DNA of 49,079 nt. Source: UBA9662 sp002729415. Lineage in GTDB: Bacteria; Poribacteria; WGA-4E; UBA9662. The notes beneath the pieces are model-generated. The model searched no databases, had not been told where the DNA came from, and saw only the letters and a program-made list of their open reading frames with translations. Each line of letters begins with the position of its first letter. Position 1 is the first letter of the stretch. Made by a program: the position numbers and the translations under genes. Below are positions 17,414 to 26,962 of this stretch, one piece after another. The DNA is taken from positions 1 through 49,079 of the forward strand of contig PBXZ01000004.1 of NCBI GenBank assembly GCA_002729415.1, in the 5' to 3' direction.

Positions 17414-18646
17414 GTGGAAAAAATTCTAGGTCTCAAGTGCAGGGAAACCGGCAGAAAGTATAAAAAAAAACCGATCCACGTTTGTGAGATGTCTTTCGCT
17501 CCACTTGAGGTCGATTATAACTACGAGGAAATAAAAAAAACGATATCTCGGAAATCTATCGAGAATGGTCCGCTCAGTATGTGGCGGTATGCGGATCTAC
17601 TACCACTTGATGGCGAACCAGTGACTGGCCTCAATACCGGTTTCACACCGCTTATTCGGGCCAAGAATTTGGAAGAAGCGCTCGGCGCGAAAGAAATTTA
17701 TATCAAAGATGATACGGTGTGTCGACCAACATTATCATTTAAAGATCGTGTCGTTTCTATTGCCACAAGTAAAGCAGTTGAATTTGGGTTTGACACCGTG
17801 TCATGTGCATCAACTGGAAACTTGGCTAATTCAGTTTCGGCTCATGCTGCAATTGCTAAGTTAGATTGTTTCATTTTCATACCTGCTGATCTTGAAACTG
17901 GCAAAGTTGTTGGTACAAGTGTATATAACCCGGTTGTTGTTGGGATTAATGGTAACTACGATCAGGTCAATCGATTGTGTAGTGAGGTCAGTGATGTTTA
18001 TAATTGGGCATTTGCAAATATAAATATAAGACCGTTTTATGCTGAAGGCTCTAAGACACTTTACTTCGAGGTGATCGAGCAACTTGGTTGGAAACCGCCA
18101 GATCACATTATCGCTCCTGCTGCAGGGGGGTCGTTGGTTACTAAAATGGCTAAAGCGCGCCGCGAATTCGAAATGATGAACTTAATTGAAGATGGGAGCC
18201 ACACCAGAATTCATGTTGCTCAGGCTGATGGATGCGCACCAATTGTAAATGCTCTGAAAGAAGGAAGTCCGTTCTTTAAGCCAGTGAAACCAAACACTAT
18301 CGCTAAATCGCTCGCTATTGGAAATCCTGCTGATGGTATATACGCAATTGAAACCGTCAAAGAATCAGGTGGTTACGGTGAATCCGCTAGCGATGACGAA
18401 ATTATTGAGGCAATGAAACTGCTCGCTAGTACAGAAGGGATTTTTACTGAGACTGCTGGTGGAGTAACACTTGCAGCAACCAAGAAGCTAATTGAATCAG
18501 GGAGAATTAGTCGTGATGAAAGTATTGTTGTCCTGATTACTGGTAACGGTATGAAAACTATTGAAGCGTTCAATGGCCATCTCAGTGCGCCTCACATTAT
18601 TGACCCACGACTTAAGTCTTTTACTCAGTTAATGGAGACAATTTAA
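17414..18646 (+). CDS. thrC: Threonine synthase
   Basis: 410 aa. It converts O-phosphohomoserine to threonine with pyridoxal phosphate in the cytoplasm. The PLP lysine lies in LSFKDR (Lys110), with CASTGNLANS as the phosphate/substrate loop and PAAGGSLVTK near the cofactor phosphate. The N-terminal segment (LKCRETGRKY, HVCEMSFAPLEV) is the short cysteine-bearing cap seen in one threonine-synthase branch; here the usual zinc-ribbon cysteines are reduced to two. The start is GTG with CGGAGAAG a few bases upstream. It is followed 24 bases later by recD2 on the same strand, although the two functions are unrelated. No N positions. Confidence 0.93.
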   Translation: MEKILGLKCRETGRKYKKKPIHVCEMSFAPLEVDYNYEEIKKTISRKSIENGPLSMWRYADLLPLDGEPVTGLNTGFTPLIRAKNLEEALGAKEIYIKDDTVCRPTLSFKDRVVSIATSKAVEFGFDTVSCASTGNLANSVSAHAAIAKLDCFIFIPADLETGKVVGTSVYNPVVVGINGNYDQVNRLCSEVSDVYNWAFANINIRPFYAEGSKTLYFEVIEQLGWKPPDHIIAPAAGGSLVTKMAKARREFEMMNLIEDGSHTRIHVAQADGCAPIVNALKEGSPFFKPVKPNTIAKSLAIGNPADGIYAIETVKESGGYGESASDDEIIEAMKLLASTEGIFTETAGGVTLAATKKLIESGRISRDESIVVLITGNGMKTIEAFNGHLSAPHIIDPRLKSFTQLMETI

Positions 18647-18670
18647 AACCCAGAATGATAATGATTAAGT

Positions 18671-20929
18671 ATGGATATACTCAAGGGCATAATTGAACGA
18701 ATAGTTTTCGAAAATGAGGAAAATGGTTTTACTATTGCCCGACTTAACTCCCCCACTTACGATGAACTTGTTACAATTGTTGGTAATATCGCTTCCGTAA
18801 ACGCGGGTGAAAGTGTTCTTCTTCAAGGCTTTTGGATAAATAATCCCACCTATGGACAGCAGTTTAAGATTGAGAAATATGAAACTGTATTGCCAGCAAC
18901 GATTGTAGGATTACGAAAATACCTCGGTTCCGGAATGATTAGAGGTATTGGTCCAGTTATGGCCAACCGAATTGTCGATAAGTTTGGATTGGAGACGCTG
19001 GATGTTATTGAAAAGAGCCCAGATCAGCTGAATAAAGTTCAAGGGATTGGATCTGCACGTGTTTCCATGGTAAAAGAAGCTTGGGAAGCGCAGCGTGAAA
19101 TCAAAAATGTGATGATTTTCCTCCAAGCCCACAATGTCAGTACCTCTCATGCTACTAAAATCTACAAAACTTACCGAAATGACTCGATTGAGCTTGTTCA
19201 GGAGAATCCATATCGATTGGCTAACGAAATTTATGGTATAGGATTCAAAACTGCAGACACAATTGCCCAAAAGTTGGGTGTTGAAAAAAATGCGCCCAAT
19301 CGTGTCAAGGCGGGGCTCAAATATGTTTTGAGCCAAGAAGCGGACAATTCTGGACATGTTTTCCTTTATCGCCAAGAGCTAATCGAAGTTTGCCAAGAAA
19401 TATTGGAACTTTCACCAGATGATATTGATCTTGGCATTGCCAGTTTAATTGCTGAGGAAGCGATAATCATTGAAAGNATCGGTGATGATGAGGCAATTTA
19501 TTTAGCTCCGTTTTACTATTGCGAAGTTGGAATCAACAACACACTCAATGAGNCTCTTTCCACGAATCGATCACTATTAACAGATCAATTCATTAGTCAA
19601 GCTATCAACCAAATCGAATCAAAATTGTCTATNCATCTTGCTGTGGGGCAACAGNAAGCTATCNNCACNGCAGCAAANGCAAAAGCGATGATACTTACCG
19701 GNGGNCCAGGNACGGGTAAAACGACGACAACTATTGGNATGATTTGNCTTTTTGAGATGTTGGGTCANAAANTTATCCTTGCCGCTCCAACTGGTCGCGC
19801 TGCTAAGCGGCTAAGTGAAATGACGCAACGTGANGCCAAGACAATTCATCGGTTGCTNGAATTTTCTCCACAGGAGATGGGATTCAAGCGAAATCNTGAA
19901 AACCCTCTTGAAGCAGATGTGGTAATTNTCGACGAAATGTCAATGGTTGATTTGGTTTTGATGAACAATTTGATTAANGCTATCCCACTGGCTGCAGTCA
20001 TAATACTGATTGGGGATGTAGATCAATTNCCATCCGTTGGTGCTGGTAACGTGCTGAAGGATCTGATCANCTGTGGNAGGATCNAAGTTGTCGAACTGAC
20101 TGAGATATTTCGTCAAGCGCAGGAAAGTATGATCATTACTAACGCTCATCGAATTAATTCGGGTAAATTCCCTCAGNTCAGTGGTTTGGATGATCGAAAT
20201 TTCTTTTTCATTGAGGAAGAGGATCCAGATTTAGCGGCCGAAAAAATATGTGNGTTGGTAAAAGACCGGTTACCTACACACTACAATTACCATCCGATGG
20301 ATGATATTCAGGTTCTTTGNCCAATGCGCAGATCATCTGTCGGCTCTGAAAACCTGAATATACTTTTACAGAATGCTCTAAANGGAGATGATTCCAATCA
20401 AATTGGCACCCGGAGTGGATTTCGAATCAATGATAAGGTGATGCAGATTCGGAATAATTATGATCTTGACGTCTTTAACGGTGATATAGGCCGAATCACT
20501 AATTTTAGCCGAATAGACAAAATTGTGGAGGTTACTTTTCCCGAAAAAACTGTTAACTACGATATGCTGGATCTAAGTGAACTTGTTTTATCTTATGCCA
20601 CNACTATTCATAAATCACAAGGTAGTGAATATACTGCCGTAGTAATCCCTTTGATGACACAACATTATATAATGTTGCAACGNAATTTAGTTTACACTGG
20701 CATTACCCGAGCTAAAAAACTGGTGGTGATTGTTGGCACAAAACAAGCCATGACATTAGCCATCCGCAACAATAAAGTTGTGCAAAGAAACACAAATCTA
20801 GCAACTCGACTATCAGTTACGGATGAGAATTTAGAACTCAAGCTAGACTATGAAGAACTTTTGATAGATGATTTATATATGAATAGCGGATCAAACTTCC
20901 TTCCTCCCTCATCCGNTGATCAAGCTTGA
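18671..20929 (+). CDS. recD2: RecD2-type ATP-dependent DNA helicase
   Basis: 752 aa. This is an SF1B 5'-to-3' helicase of the stand-alone RecD2 kind, used in DNA repair outside RecBCD. The long N-terminal part (1-300) contains an OB-like start and helix-hairpin-helix motifs (GIGPVMANRIV, VQGIGSARVSMV), the mark of RecD2 over RecD. The motor has Walker A GGPGTGKT (344-351), DEMSMVD as motif II, and a C-terminal UvrD-like TIHKSQGSEY segment (about 640-655). Length is normal. Its stop codon lies inside a palindrome shared with the stop of the convergent purB. N positions are confined to the middle of the gene. Confidence 0.95.
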   Translation: MDILKGIIERIVFENEENGFTIARLNSPTYDELVTIVGNIASVNAGESVLLQGFWINNPTYGQQFKIEKYETVLPATIVGLRKYLGSGMIRGIGPVMANRIVDKFGLETLDVIEKSPDQLNKVQGIGSARVSMVKEAWEAQREIKNVMIFLQAHNVSTSHATKIYKTYRNDSIELVQENPYRLANEIYGIGFKTADTIAQKLGVEKNAPNRVKAGLKYVLSQEADNSGHVFLYRQELIEVCQEILELSPDDIDLGIASLIAEEAIIIEXIGDDEAIYLAPFYYCEVGINNTLNEXLSTNRSLLTDQFISQAINQIESKLSXHLAVGQQXAIXXAAXAKAMILTXXPXTGKTTTTIXMIXLFEMLGXKXILAAPTGRAAKRLSEMTQRXAKTIHRLXEFSPQEMGFKRNXENPLEADVVIXDEMSMVDLVLMNNLIXAIPLAAVIILIGDVDQXPSVGAGNVLKDLIXCXRIXVVELTEIFRQAQESMIITNAHRINSGKFPQXSGLDDRNFFFIEEEDPDLAAEKICXLVKDRLPTHYNYHPMDDIQVLXPMRRSSVGSENLNILLQNALXGDDSNQIGTRSGFRINDKVMQIRNNYDLDVFNGDIGRITNFSRIDKIVEVTFPEKTVNYDMLDLSELVLSYAXTIHKSQGSEYTAVVIPLMTQHYIMLQXNLVYTGITRAKKLVVIVGTKQAMTLAIRNNKVVQRNTNLATRLSVTDENLELKLDYEELLIDDLYMNSGSNFLPPSSXDQA
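20920..20929. other. Palindrome holding both stop codons of recD2 and purB
   Basis: TCAAGCTTGA is a perfect 10-base palindrome. Read on the plus strand its last three bases stop recD2; read on the minus strand its last three stop purB. Both proteins end in Gln-Ala for this reason. There is no room for a terminator between the genes. Confidence 0.9.
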
Positions 20930-22329
20930 TTTGCCAAAGTTTCTTCTATTCTTAAACCCCACTCAGTACATGTGGCATGTGTTCGGCTAACTGATGTTCC
21001 TATATATGCTGATGGGTCATGCAACACATTACGTTGTTTGTCAGTCAAGTTTTCGAGAAATGGGCGCAGATCTGGNTCTTTCCACAGCAATTCGGTTAAA
21101 GTTTGTCCTGTTTCATGGACTTGAGCTACTAATTTTCTGGTGTGATCGTAGGCTTCAGGGAAACCGTAATANGCCAAAAGGAGATAGATTGGTTCTGCTA
21201 CTGTATTGCCGGCGCTCAATTCGAGATTTTTCCGCATCTGATCGGCCTTTACATCTATCTCTTTCAACACACGGCTTAAACGGTAGATTGAATAATCAAA
21301 GGCAACAAACAATTCAGTTAGGAAACGGCTTGATGCCGAGTTTGTTAGATCCCGTTGATGTTCAAGAATACTGTCCATAAATACTGTTTGCATACGAGGA
21401 ACGAAGGCTTTCCATAAACTCTTGATGTTCTCGAAAGCTTCGGGATTAATTTTATGTGGCATGGTCGAGGATCCGACTAATTTNGGGTCATATTTCTTGC
21501 TAACTTCAGCAATCTCTGTCCGGAANAGGTGCCGCATATCATCAGAAAAGTTAGCCAAAACAGTGTAAGCGGAGGTGATTGCATAAGCTAAATCACTGAT
21601 ATACTCAGGCTCCACACATTGTGTTGATGTATGGGTGTCAGAGGGCTTTAATCCGAGTTGATTCAGCAAATCTGATTCAATTTGTTCTGGACTCTCGCTA
21701 ATCATNGATAATCCGTTAAAAGCACCAACCGCCCCCGAGAATTGTCCGCGTAAATTCTGGTTCATTTGATCAATTAGCTCTATCCGGTTTCCAATCCGGC
21801 TAACGTAGAGGGCTATAGCGTATCCAAAGGTGATAGGCTCAGCATGTTGTCCATGAGTTCGGCCAATCTGCACTGTTTCGGCATGTTCACAAGCAAGTTC
21901 AATTAGCTGCTGTTCTAAATTAATCAGGTCAGGCAGAATNACTTTTTTGGTTAAATCTTTGAAACGCATTGCTGTGGCAGTATCCAGAATATCAGCAGAC
22001 GTAGCAAATAAATGGACGTATGGACGAGCCTCAGGTGAGATCTTTCGTCGTATAACGTTGACNAGTGAACGAATATTGTGGCGGATTCGCGATTGCTCTT
22101 CGTAAACCTCTTCNGCGGTTACTTGATCAATGGCTTTTTCAACTTGGTCAGCTATTTCGTGTGAGCAAATATCGTTGTTTGCCAATGTACGCACAAGNGC
22201 TGCTTCAACCTTCGCTTGGTATTTGACATAGGCAGCTTCTGAAACATACGGCAAAAGTTTTTCCATAAATGCTGGATTTGCGCCGTAGTACCTGAAATCA
22301 AGCGGACTAACCGCTTCAAAAAGTTCCAT
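20920..22329 (-). CDS. purB: Adenylosuccinate lyase
   Basis: 469 aa. It cleaves SAICAR and adenylosuccinate, releasing fumarate, in purine synthesis. The family signature SSTMPHKINPE is at 287-297, with the flexible catalytic serine loop; THGQHAEP at 158-165 carries the general-acid histidine. Length and fold match the class II fumarase/aspartase superfamily. The DNA upstream (22330-22610, 281 bases) contains no gene and a small palindrome AAGCCTCGGCTT (22379-22390). No -35/-10 pair could be fixed because of N positions. It overlaps recD2 by 10 bases at the 3' ends. Confidence 0.95.
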   Translation of the reverse strand: MELFEAVSPLDFRYYGANPAFMEKLLPYVSEAAYVKYQAKVEAXLVRTLANNDICSHEIADQVEKAIDQVTXEEVYEEQSRIRHNIRSXVNVIRRKISPEARPYVHLFATSADILDTATAMRFKDLTKKXILPDLINLEQQLIELACEHAETVQIGRTHGQHAEPITFGYAIALYVSRIGNRIELIDQMNQNLRGQFSGAVGAFNGLXMISESPEQIESDLLNQLGLKPSDTHTSTQCVEPEYISDLAYAITSAYTVLANFSDDMRHXFRTEIAEVSKKYDXKLVGSSTMPHKINPEAFENIKSLWKAFVPRMQTVFMDSILEHQRDLTNSASSRFLTELFVAFDYSIYRLSRVLKEIDVKADQMRKNLELSAGNTVAEPIYLLLXYYGFPEAYDHTRKLVAQVHETGQTLTELLWKXPDLRPFLENLTDKQRNVLHDPSAYIGTSVSRTHATCTEWGLRIEETLANQA

Positions 22330-22610
22330 TNTTTTTATTCCTGTTTACAACTGTAAGTTTTGANATCNCGAAAATATNAAGCCTCGGCTTANATTGACTT
22401 GTNTTTTTTAGTTTTCTTGATCTGGCGCACATCAACCTCTATAAACCAGCTGAGCATTAGTTTATAAGTCTCCATAAATGATAGCTAANGCTATTATTTN
22501 NCACCTAGTTGATAACGCATNCTTACTTTAAGCTTTTCATCAACAAAGCCAATTTGGTATTGGTCNAGATGCTANGATCATCTGAAGACGTGGAAATGTA
22601 AATAATAGTN

Positions 22611-23423
22611 TTATCCTACTAATGGTTTTAGGAACTCGATGCTCTGACGGGCAATCGTTTCTGGATCNGGCTCGAAGTTAAAGACCTCAGTTGAAAGGTA
22701 ACCATCAAACTCGATCTCTTTCAGAGCTTCAATGATTGGAGGGTAATCAACATCACCAGANCCAGGAAGATACAANTTNTTATCGTTAGTATGGAAGTGA
22801 GCTANATAACTAGAAAACTGACGAATCTCTGTTGGCATATCAAGTCCCTGATTTGATGTGCTNCAAACATCGAGAATCAATCTGAAGTTNGGTCTATCAA
22901 TTTGTTCAATTAGTTTTACAGCGTCAGTAGGAGTATTAATAAAATTAGTCTGATTATCAGANAGGGGTTCCATACATAAAGTTACATCTTTGCTTTCAGC
23001 NTAAATGGCACTTTGATAAAATGTTTCTCTCGTGTATTCCCAAGTTTGATGAGGATCCCAACCTTCTTGTACAGAACGTTGCTGAGGTGAGCCAATCACC
23101 ATCACTCTTCCGCCAAGATCAGCACAGAGGTCAATTAATGCGTGAAAATACTCTAGTGTCTGTTGACGAATTTCACTGTCGGGGTGATTGACGTACAAAC
23201 CTTTTGGCGATACCAGAAGCCAGTGCAAACCAGCAATTTCGATGTCCGAGTCTTCAGCTGCTTTTTTGATTTTATCCCTCTCTGTGGTACTAATATCCCT
23301 TACATCATCTGCCAGTGTAAACGGGGCAATTTCGACCGCTTTATAACCAAGCTTAGCTGCACATTCGAATACGTCCTCAATTTCCCAGTTCTCAAACATC
23401 TCATTACAAATACATAATTTCAT
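22611..23423 (-). CDS. Sugar phosphate isomerase/epimerase family TIM barrel
   Basis: 270 aa. AP-endonuclease-2/xylose-isomerase-like TIM barrel: the sequence begins with KLCICNEMFENW, then GYKAVEIAPFTL, AGLHWLLVSPKG, VMVIGSPQQRS, a Glu at CMEP, LILDV and AHFHTND, and ends with GYLSTEVFNF. The Glu, Asp, His and final Glu positions correspond to the usual divalent metal ligands. Members isomerise or epimerise sugars and inositols, and Poribacteria and Planctomycetes carry many copies. The substrate cannot be assigned. It is transcribed alone from an extended-10 promoter and is divergent from the ABC exporter operon. Confidence 0.85.
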   Translation of the reverse strand: MKLCICNEMFENWEIEDVFECAAKLGYKAVEIAPFTLADDVRDISTTERDKIKKAAEDSDIEIAGLHWLLVSPKGLYVNHPDSEIRQQTLEYFHALIDLCADLGGRVMVIGSPQQRSVQEGWDPHQTWEYTRETFYQSAIXAESKDVTLCMEPXSDNQTNFINTPTDAVKLIEQIDRXNFRLILDVXSTSNQGLDMPTEIRQFSSYXAHFHTNDXXLYLPXSGDVDYPPIIEALKEIEFDGYLSTEVFNFEXDPETIARQSIEFLKPLVG

Positions 23424-23465
23424 AAGTCCGATTCCTCAAAATTCTATGATCTTAACACTCTGCAG

Positions 23466-23494
23466 ATTCTAGCATAAAATCTACGACCACTCAA
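23466..23494 (-). promoter_or_regulatory. Promoter of the TIM-barrel isomerase
   Basis: Minus strand: TTGAGT (23489-23494), 17 bases, TAGAAT (23466-23471) with extended-10 TGC. It shares TATGCTAGAAT with the nadB promoter. The leader is about 36 bases. Confidence 0.62.
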
Positions 23495-23531
23495 GTGCCT
23501 TTAAATTACCAAGTAGTTAGTCGTTTTTTTC

Positions 23532-23581
23532 CTTGACGTTTTTTGAGAAAATTTGCTATCATTTTTTGCTTTTACGTCAAG
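23532..23581. promoter_or_regulatory. Inverted repeat bracketing the ABC exporter promoter
   Basis: CTTGACGT (23532-23539) and ACGTCAAG (23574-23581) are perfect 8-base inverted arms 34 bases apart. The left arm is the -35 box and the right arm lies just after the expected transcription start. This could be a two-site operator or chance. Confidence 0.4.
23533..23562 (+). promoter_or_regulatory. Promoter of the Gld-type ABC exporter operon
   Basis: TTGACG (23533-23538), 18 bases, TATCAT (23557-23562) with extended-10 TGC. The leader is about 95 bases. Confidence 0.6.
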
Positions 23582-23663
23582 CATAATACTAAATAATACA
23601 TTGACTTTTCTTATAAAAAAACAAGAAGGAAAACTAAAGAATCAACATTAAGGTGACAAGCTC

Positions 23664-24620
23664 ATGATCGAAGTAAAAAACCTTACCAAAAGCTATGGTG
23701 CAACAATAGCAGTAAATAACGTTTCCTTTTCTGCTCAAGCTGGAGAAATCGTGGGATTTATTGGCCCAAATGGTGCGGGAAAGAGTACGACAATGCGTGT
23801 TATTACCTGCTATTTGCCAGCAGATGATGGGACAGTGACAGTTGACGGCTACGATGTTTTTGAAGAATCAATAGAAGCAAGAAAACGAATCGGTTACCTG
23901 CCTGAAAGTAACCCTCTTTATACTGATATGGGGGTGGTCGATTACCTAAAGTTCATTGCTCAGGTTCGAGGAATTTCTGGACACACACGCAACGAGAGGA
24001 TCAAAGATGTAATCGATATATGCAGTTTGGAACCGATGATGCATAAAAATATTGGTGAACTTTCAAAAGGTTATCGCCAAAGAGTAGGTTTGGCACAAGC
24101 ACTGATTCATGATCCACCAGTTCTTATACTGGATGAACCAACTGCCGGACTTGATCCTTATCAGATTATCGAGATTCGAAATTTGATAAAAGAAATTGGC
24201 AGACAGAAAACCATTATTTTTAGTACGCATATTCTTTCGCAAGTCGCAGCGACTTGTGATCGCACGCTTATCATCAGCAACGGAAAAATTGTAGCTAACG
24301 CCTCACCACAAGAACTGGCACTTAGTGCAATGGATCAACAAATAACGCAGGTAGGTATTATCGGTCCCCATGAAGAGATTCAGACGAAATTAGAACATCT
24401 CGATTTTGTTCTAGGCTTTAAGCAAGTTGATTCGGGGTCAGAATCAACTTGTTACCACGTAACATCGCATAAAGACCATCAGACTGCTCCGGAATTAGCG
24501 AAGTTTGTCAGTCAGAACAATTGGGAACTAACCGAATTATACAAAACAGCAATTGATTTAGAGGATGTGTTTTTAAAATTGACTCGGAGCGAGTCACAGA
24601 CACAAGGAGAACTAGGATAA
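23664..24620 (+). CDS. ABC transporter ATPase, GldA type
   Basis: 318 aa. Nucleotide-binding domain with Walker A GPNGAGKST (34-42), signature LSKGYRQRVG, Walker B LILDEP and the H-loop in FSTHIL. The C-terminal 90 residues form the extra domain common in GldA/CcmA-like exporter ATPases. It powers the permease encoded next, with which it shares one base (stop TAA/start ATG overlap). First gene of a four- or five-gene operon. The order ATPase, permease, GldG-like, DUF4340 recurs in Bacteroidetes, Planctomycetes and others. In gliding bacteria GldA/F/G affect motility; elsewhere the substrate is unknown. No N positions. Confidence 0.92.
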   Translation: MIEVKNLTKSYGATIAVNNVSFSAQAGEIVGFIGPNGAGKSTTMRVITCYLPADDGTVTVDGYDVFEESIEARKRIGYLPESNPLYTDMGVVDYLKFIAQVRGISGHTRNERIKDVIDICSLEPMMHKNIGELSKGYRQRVGLAQALIHDPPVLILDEPTAGLDPYQIIEIRNLIKEIGRQKTIIFSTHILSQVAATCDRTLIISNGKIVANASPQELALSAMDQQITQVGIIGPHEEIQTKLEHLDFVLGFKQVDSGSESTCYHVTSHKDHQTAPELAKFVSQNNWELTELYKTAIDLEDVFLKLTRSESQTQGELG

Positions 24621-25309
24621 TGAATAATATATTAGCTCTCTTTAAAAAGGAAACTAGCAGTTATTTCAACTCTCCCATTGCTTATTTTAATATCATCGCC
24701 TATCTTGCAGTTTCAGCAGGACTTTTTTTCTGGTTTGGTTTCTTTTTCGAAAGGCGACAGGTTCAGATGACCTACTTTTTTAGACTGATGCCATGGATTT
24801 TCCTTTTCTTCGTACCCGCTATGACAATGCGTTTGTGGGCAGAAGAGAAAAAAATGGGGACGGTTGAAATACTGATGACGTTGCCGATTAAAAGTCACGA
24901 AGTTGTAATTGGTAAGTTTCTTTCTAGCTTCTTCCTAATAGCTATTATGATCATTTTATCATTTCCAATTCCAATCACACTTTCTTTTTTAGGCAATCCA
25001 GATGGAGGCCAAATTGTTGCTAGCTATCTAGGGTTACTTCTAATGGGAGCAGCATATTTGTCAATTGGTTTTTGCGCTTCTACCATAACAAGTGATCAAA
25101 TTATTGCCTTTATCTCTGGAATCCTAATGTGTTTTGGAATGCTGGTAATTGGTTTCGTCCCATATTTCAGAGATTTCGGTTTAGAATCGCATTTTGGTAG
25201 CATTACAAGAGGTGTTGTGGATACGCGGGACCTGATTTATTATTTCTCGGTTATCGGGTTCTTTTTATACTTAAGTATTTTATCAGTCGAAAGTAAACGT
25301 TGGAGATAG
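24620..25309 (+). CDS. ABC transporter permease, GldF type
   Basis: 229 aa. ABC-2-type integral membrane protein with about six hydrophobic helices. It begins with ALFKKETSSYFNSPIAYF, the typical GldF entry motif (a conserved Lys-Glu-x-x-x-Tyr/Phe-x-x-Ser-Pro segment), and has LWAEEKKMGTVEILMTLPI, the cytoplasmic coupling loop of this family, after the second helix. It pairs with the ATPase upstream and the GldG-like protein four bases downstream. It probably exports or flips a lipid or polysaccharide-like substrate; that is inference. Confidence 0.9.
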   Translation: MNNILALFKKETSSYFNSPIAYFNIIAYLAVSAGLFFWFGFFFERRQVQMTYFFRLMPWIFLFFVPAMTMRLWAEEKKMGTVEILMTLPIKSHEVVIGKFLSSFFLIAIMIILSFPIPITLSFLGNPDGGQIVASYLGLLLMGAAYLSIGFCASTITSDQIIAFISGILMCFGMLVIGFVPYFRDFGLESHFGSITRGVVDTRDLIYYFSVIGFFLYLSILSVESKRWR

Positions 25310-25312
25310 CTC

Positions 25313-26959
25313 ATGGCCATTAAAAAACTTCTATATGGAACAAATACGGTTGTTTTAGCACTCGTCATCCTCGGTATTGTGTTAGCCATTAATTTTCTGT
25401 CGAAACGGTTTTTTAATCGCCTCGATCTAACAGAAAATAAGATGTATACCATATCTAAGTCAACCAAGAAAAAACTTAAAGAATTAGATGATGTTGTACG
25501 GATTGAGGCCTATTTTTCCAAATCGCCGGTACAGGTGAGCAGAATTCGTGGGGAAGTCAAGGATATGTTGGACGAATATGATGCGTTCGGAAGCGGAAAC
25601 CTAAAGATTGATTTCCTTCCTATAGGTGACGATGAAGACTTCAAACAAAACCTACGTTTTATGGGGATTCCCGAAGTTCAAGTGAATGTTCGGGAAAAGG
25701 ATAAAATCGAAGTCGCAAATGTTTACATGGGAATTGCTATACTCTATGAAGATAAGAAAGAGGTTATTCCTGTTATCCAAAACACCTCGAGTTTGGAATA
25801 TGACTTGACTTCTGCAATTATTAAGCTAACCAACAAAGAAACATCAACGATTGGTTTTCTTGCTGGACATGATGAGTTTGATATAAATGCTCAAAATAAT
25901 GCCCAACTTCGTCAAGAATTAGCTAAACAATACGAGATTCAAAAAGTTGAAATTAAGGGTGGGAAACCAATTGATGAGAAAATTTCGACTCTGGTAGTTG
26001 CCGGTCCAAAATCAACAATTGGGGAACGCGAAAAATATGAAATTGATCAGTTTATTATGCGGGGTGGAAAGGCGATATTTCTGATAGACTCAATTAATAT
26101 GCCACCTGGTACAATTCAAGCGAATCCGCTTTCTACTGGATTAAATGATTTACTTTCCCATCATGGTGTAAAGTTGGGAAACAATTTAGTCGCCGATTAT
26201 GCCTCTCACGACAATTTAACCTATTCCCAAGGTGGGTTTATGACAGTTACTCGTCCATATCCATATTTCCCAAAAGTACTGAAAGAGTTCAAATTCTTGA
26301 CTGGGGAAACCTCGGAAGGTTTGGCTGCTGATCACATGATCACAGGGAGATTGGATAGTTTGACCCTTCCATGGACTAGCAGTTTGGAGATTTTATCTAC
26401 TGATAATCAGCAAGTTAAGGCTGACATATTAGCTCAGACTAGCAAAGGATCATCGACCGTTCAAAGCCCATATGATCTGAATCCTGGAGGACAACAGTTC
26501 CGACCACCCAGTTCTAGCCAAAAGTCATTGACAGTAGCAGCCATCTTATCAGGTGAATTCAAAAGCTTTTATAATGGGAAGGATATCCCTCCTGTTGCAG
26601 ATGATGCAACAGCTGATGAGGAAACTGATGACTCTAGGCCCGAGACCATATCTGAGGGGCAACCAACGAAAATTGTGGTAGTTGGCACATCACAAATTCT
26701 AAATCAGGTGAGTCCTGCGGGGATGGCTTTTTTTCAGAATACGCTTGATTATCTCGCATTGGGTGGAGAACTGATAGGTATTCGATCCCAAAAGTTAAGT
26801 GATAGATCTTTTCAAACAGAACCAGGTAATACAGCCAGGTTCTTTATCAAATTAATCTGTATTGGACTGGTACCAATTTTAGTTGCTATTATTGGTGNTA
26901 TGCGTTTTTTGTTAAAACGACGAGCAAGACAAATGGTAGAATCATTCGGAAGGGTGTAA
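25313..26959 (+). CDS. GldG-like ABC transporter auxiliary protein
   Basis: 548 aa. An N-terminal membrane helix (about 12-28) is followed by the conserved FFNRLDLTENKMYTISKST segment, a large periplasmic domain with an ABC-type-uncharacterised-transport fold, a polar Asp/Glu-rich linker around 420-445, and a C-terminal membrane helix (about 512-532) ending in a basic tail. GldG-type proteins accompany GldA/GldF, and the two membrane helices would place the bulk outside the cytoplasm. It lies three bases after the permease and three before the DUF4340 gene. Only one N position, near the C-terminus. Confidence 0.88.
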   Translation: MAIKKLLYGTNTVVLALVILGIVLAINFLSKRFFNRLDLTENKMYTISKSTKKKLKELDDVVRIEAYFSKSPVQVSRIRGEVKDMLDEYDAFGSGNLKIDFLPIGDDEDFKQNLRFMGIPEVQVNVREKDKIEVANVYMGIAILYEDKKEVIPVIQNTSSLEYDLTSAIIKLTNKETSTIGFLAGHDEFDINAQNNAQLRQELAKQYEIQKVEIKGGKPIDEKISTLVVAGPKSTIGEREKYEIDQFIMRGGKAIFLIDSINMPPGTIQANPLSTGLNDLLSHHGVKLGNNLVADYASHDNLTYSQGGFMTVTRPYPYFPKVLKEFKFLTGETSEGLAADHMITGRLDSLTLPWTSSLEILSTDNQQVKADILAQTSKGSSTVQSPYDLNPGGQQFRPPSSSQKSLTVAAILSGEFKSFYNGKDIPPVADDATADEETDDSRPETISEGQPTKIVVVGTSQILNQVSPAGMAFFQNTLDYLALGGELIGIRSQKLSDRSFQTEPGNTARFFIKLICIGLVPILVAIIGXMRFLLKRRARQMVESFGRV

Positions 26960-26962
26960 ATC

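Noticed and set aside
23601..23620. TTGACT before the Gld-type ABC operon as a second promoter
   Set aside because: No -10 lies at the right distance; TTATAA follows too closely.
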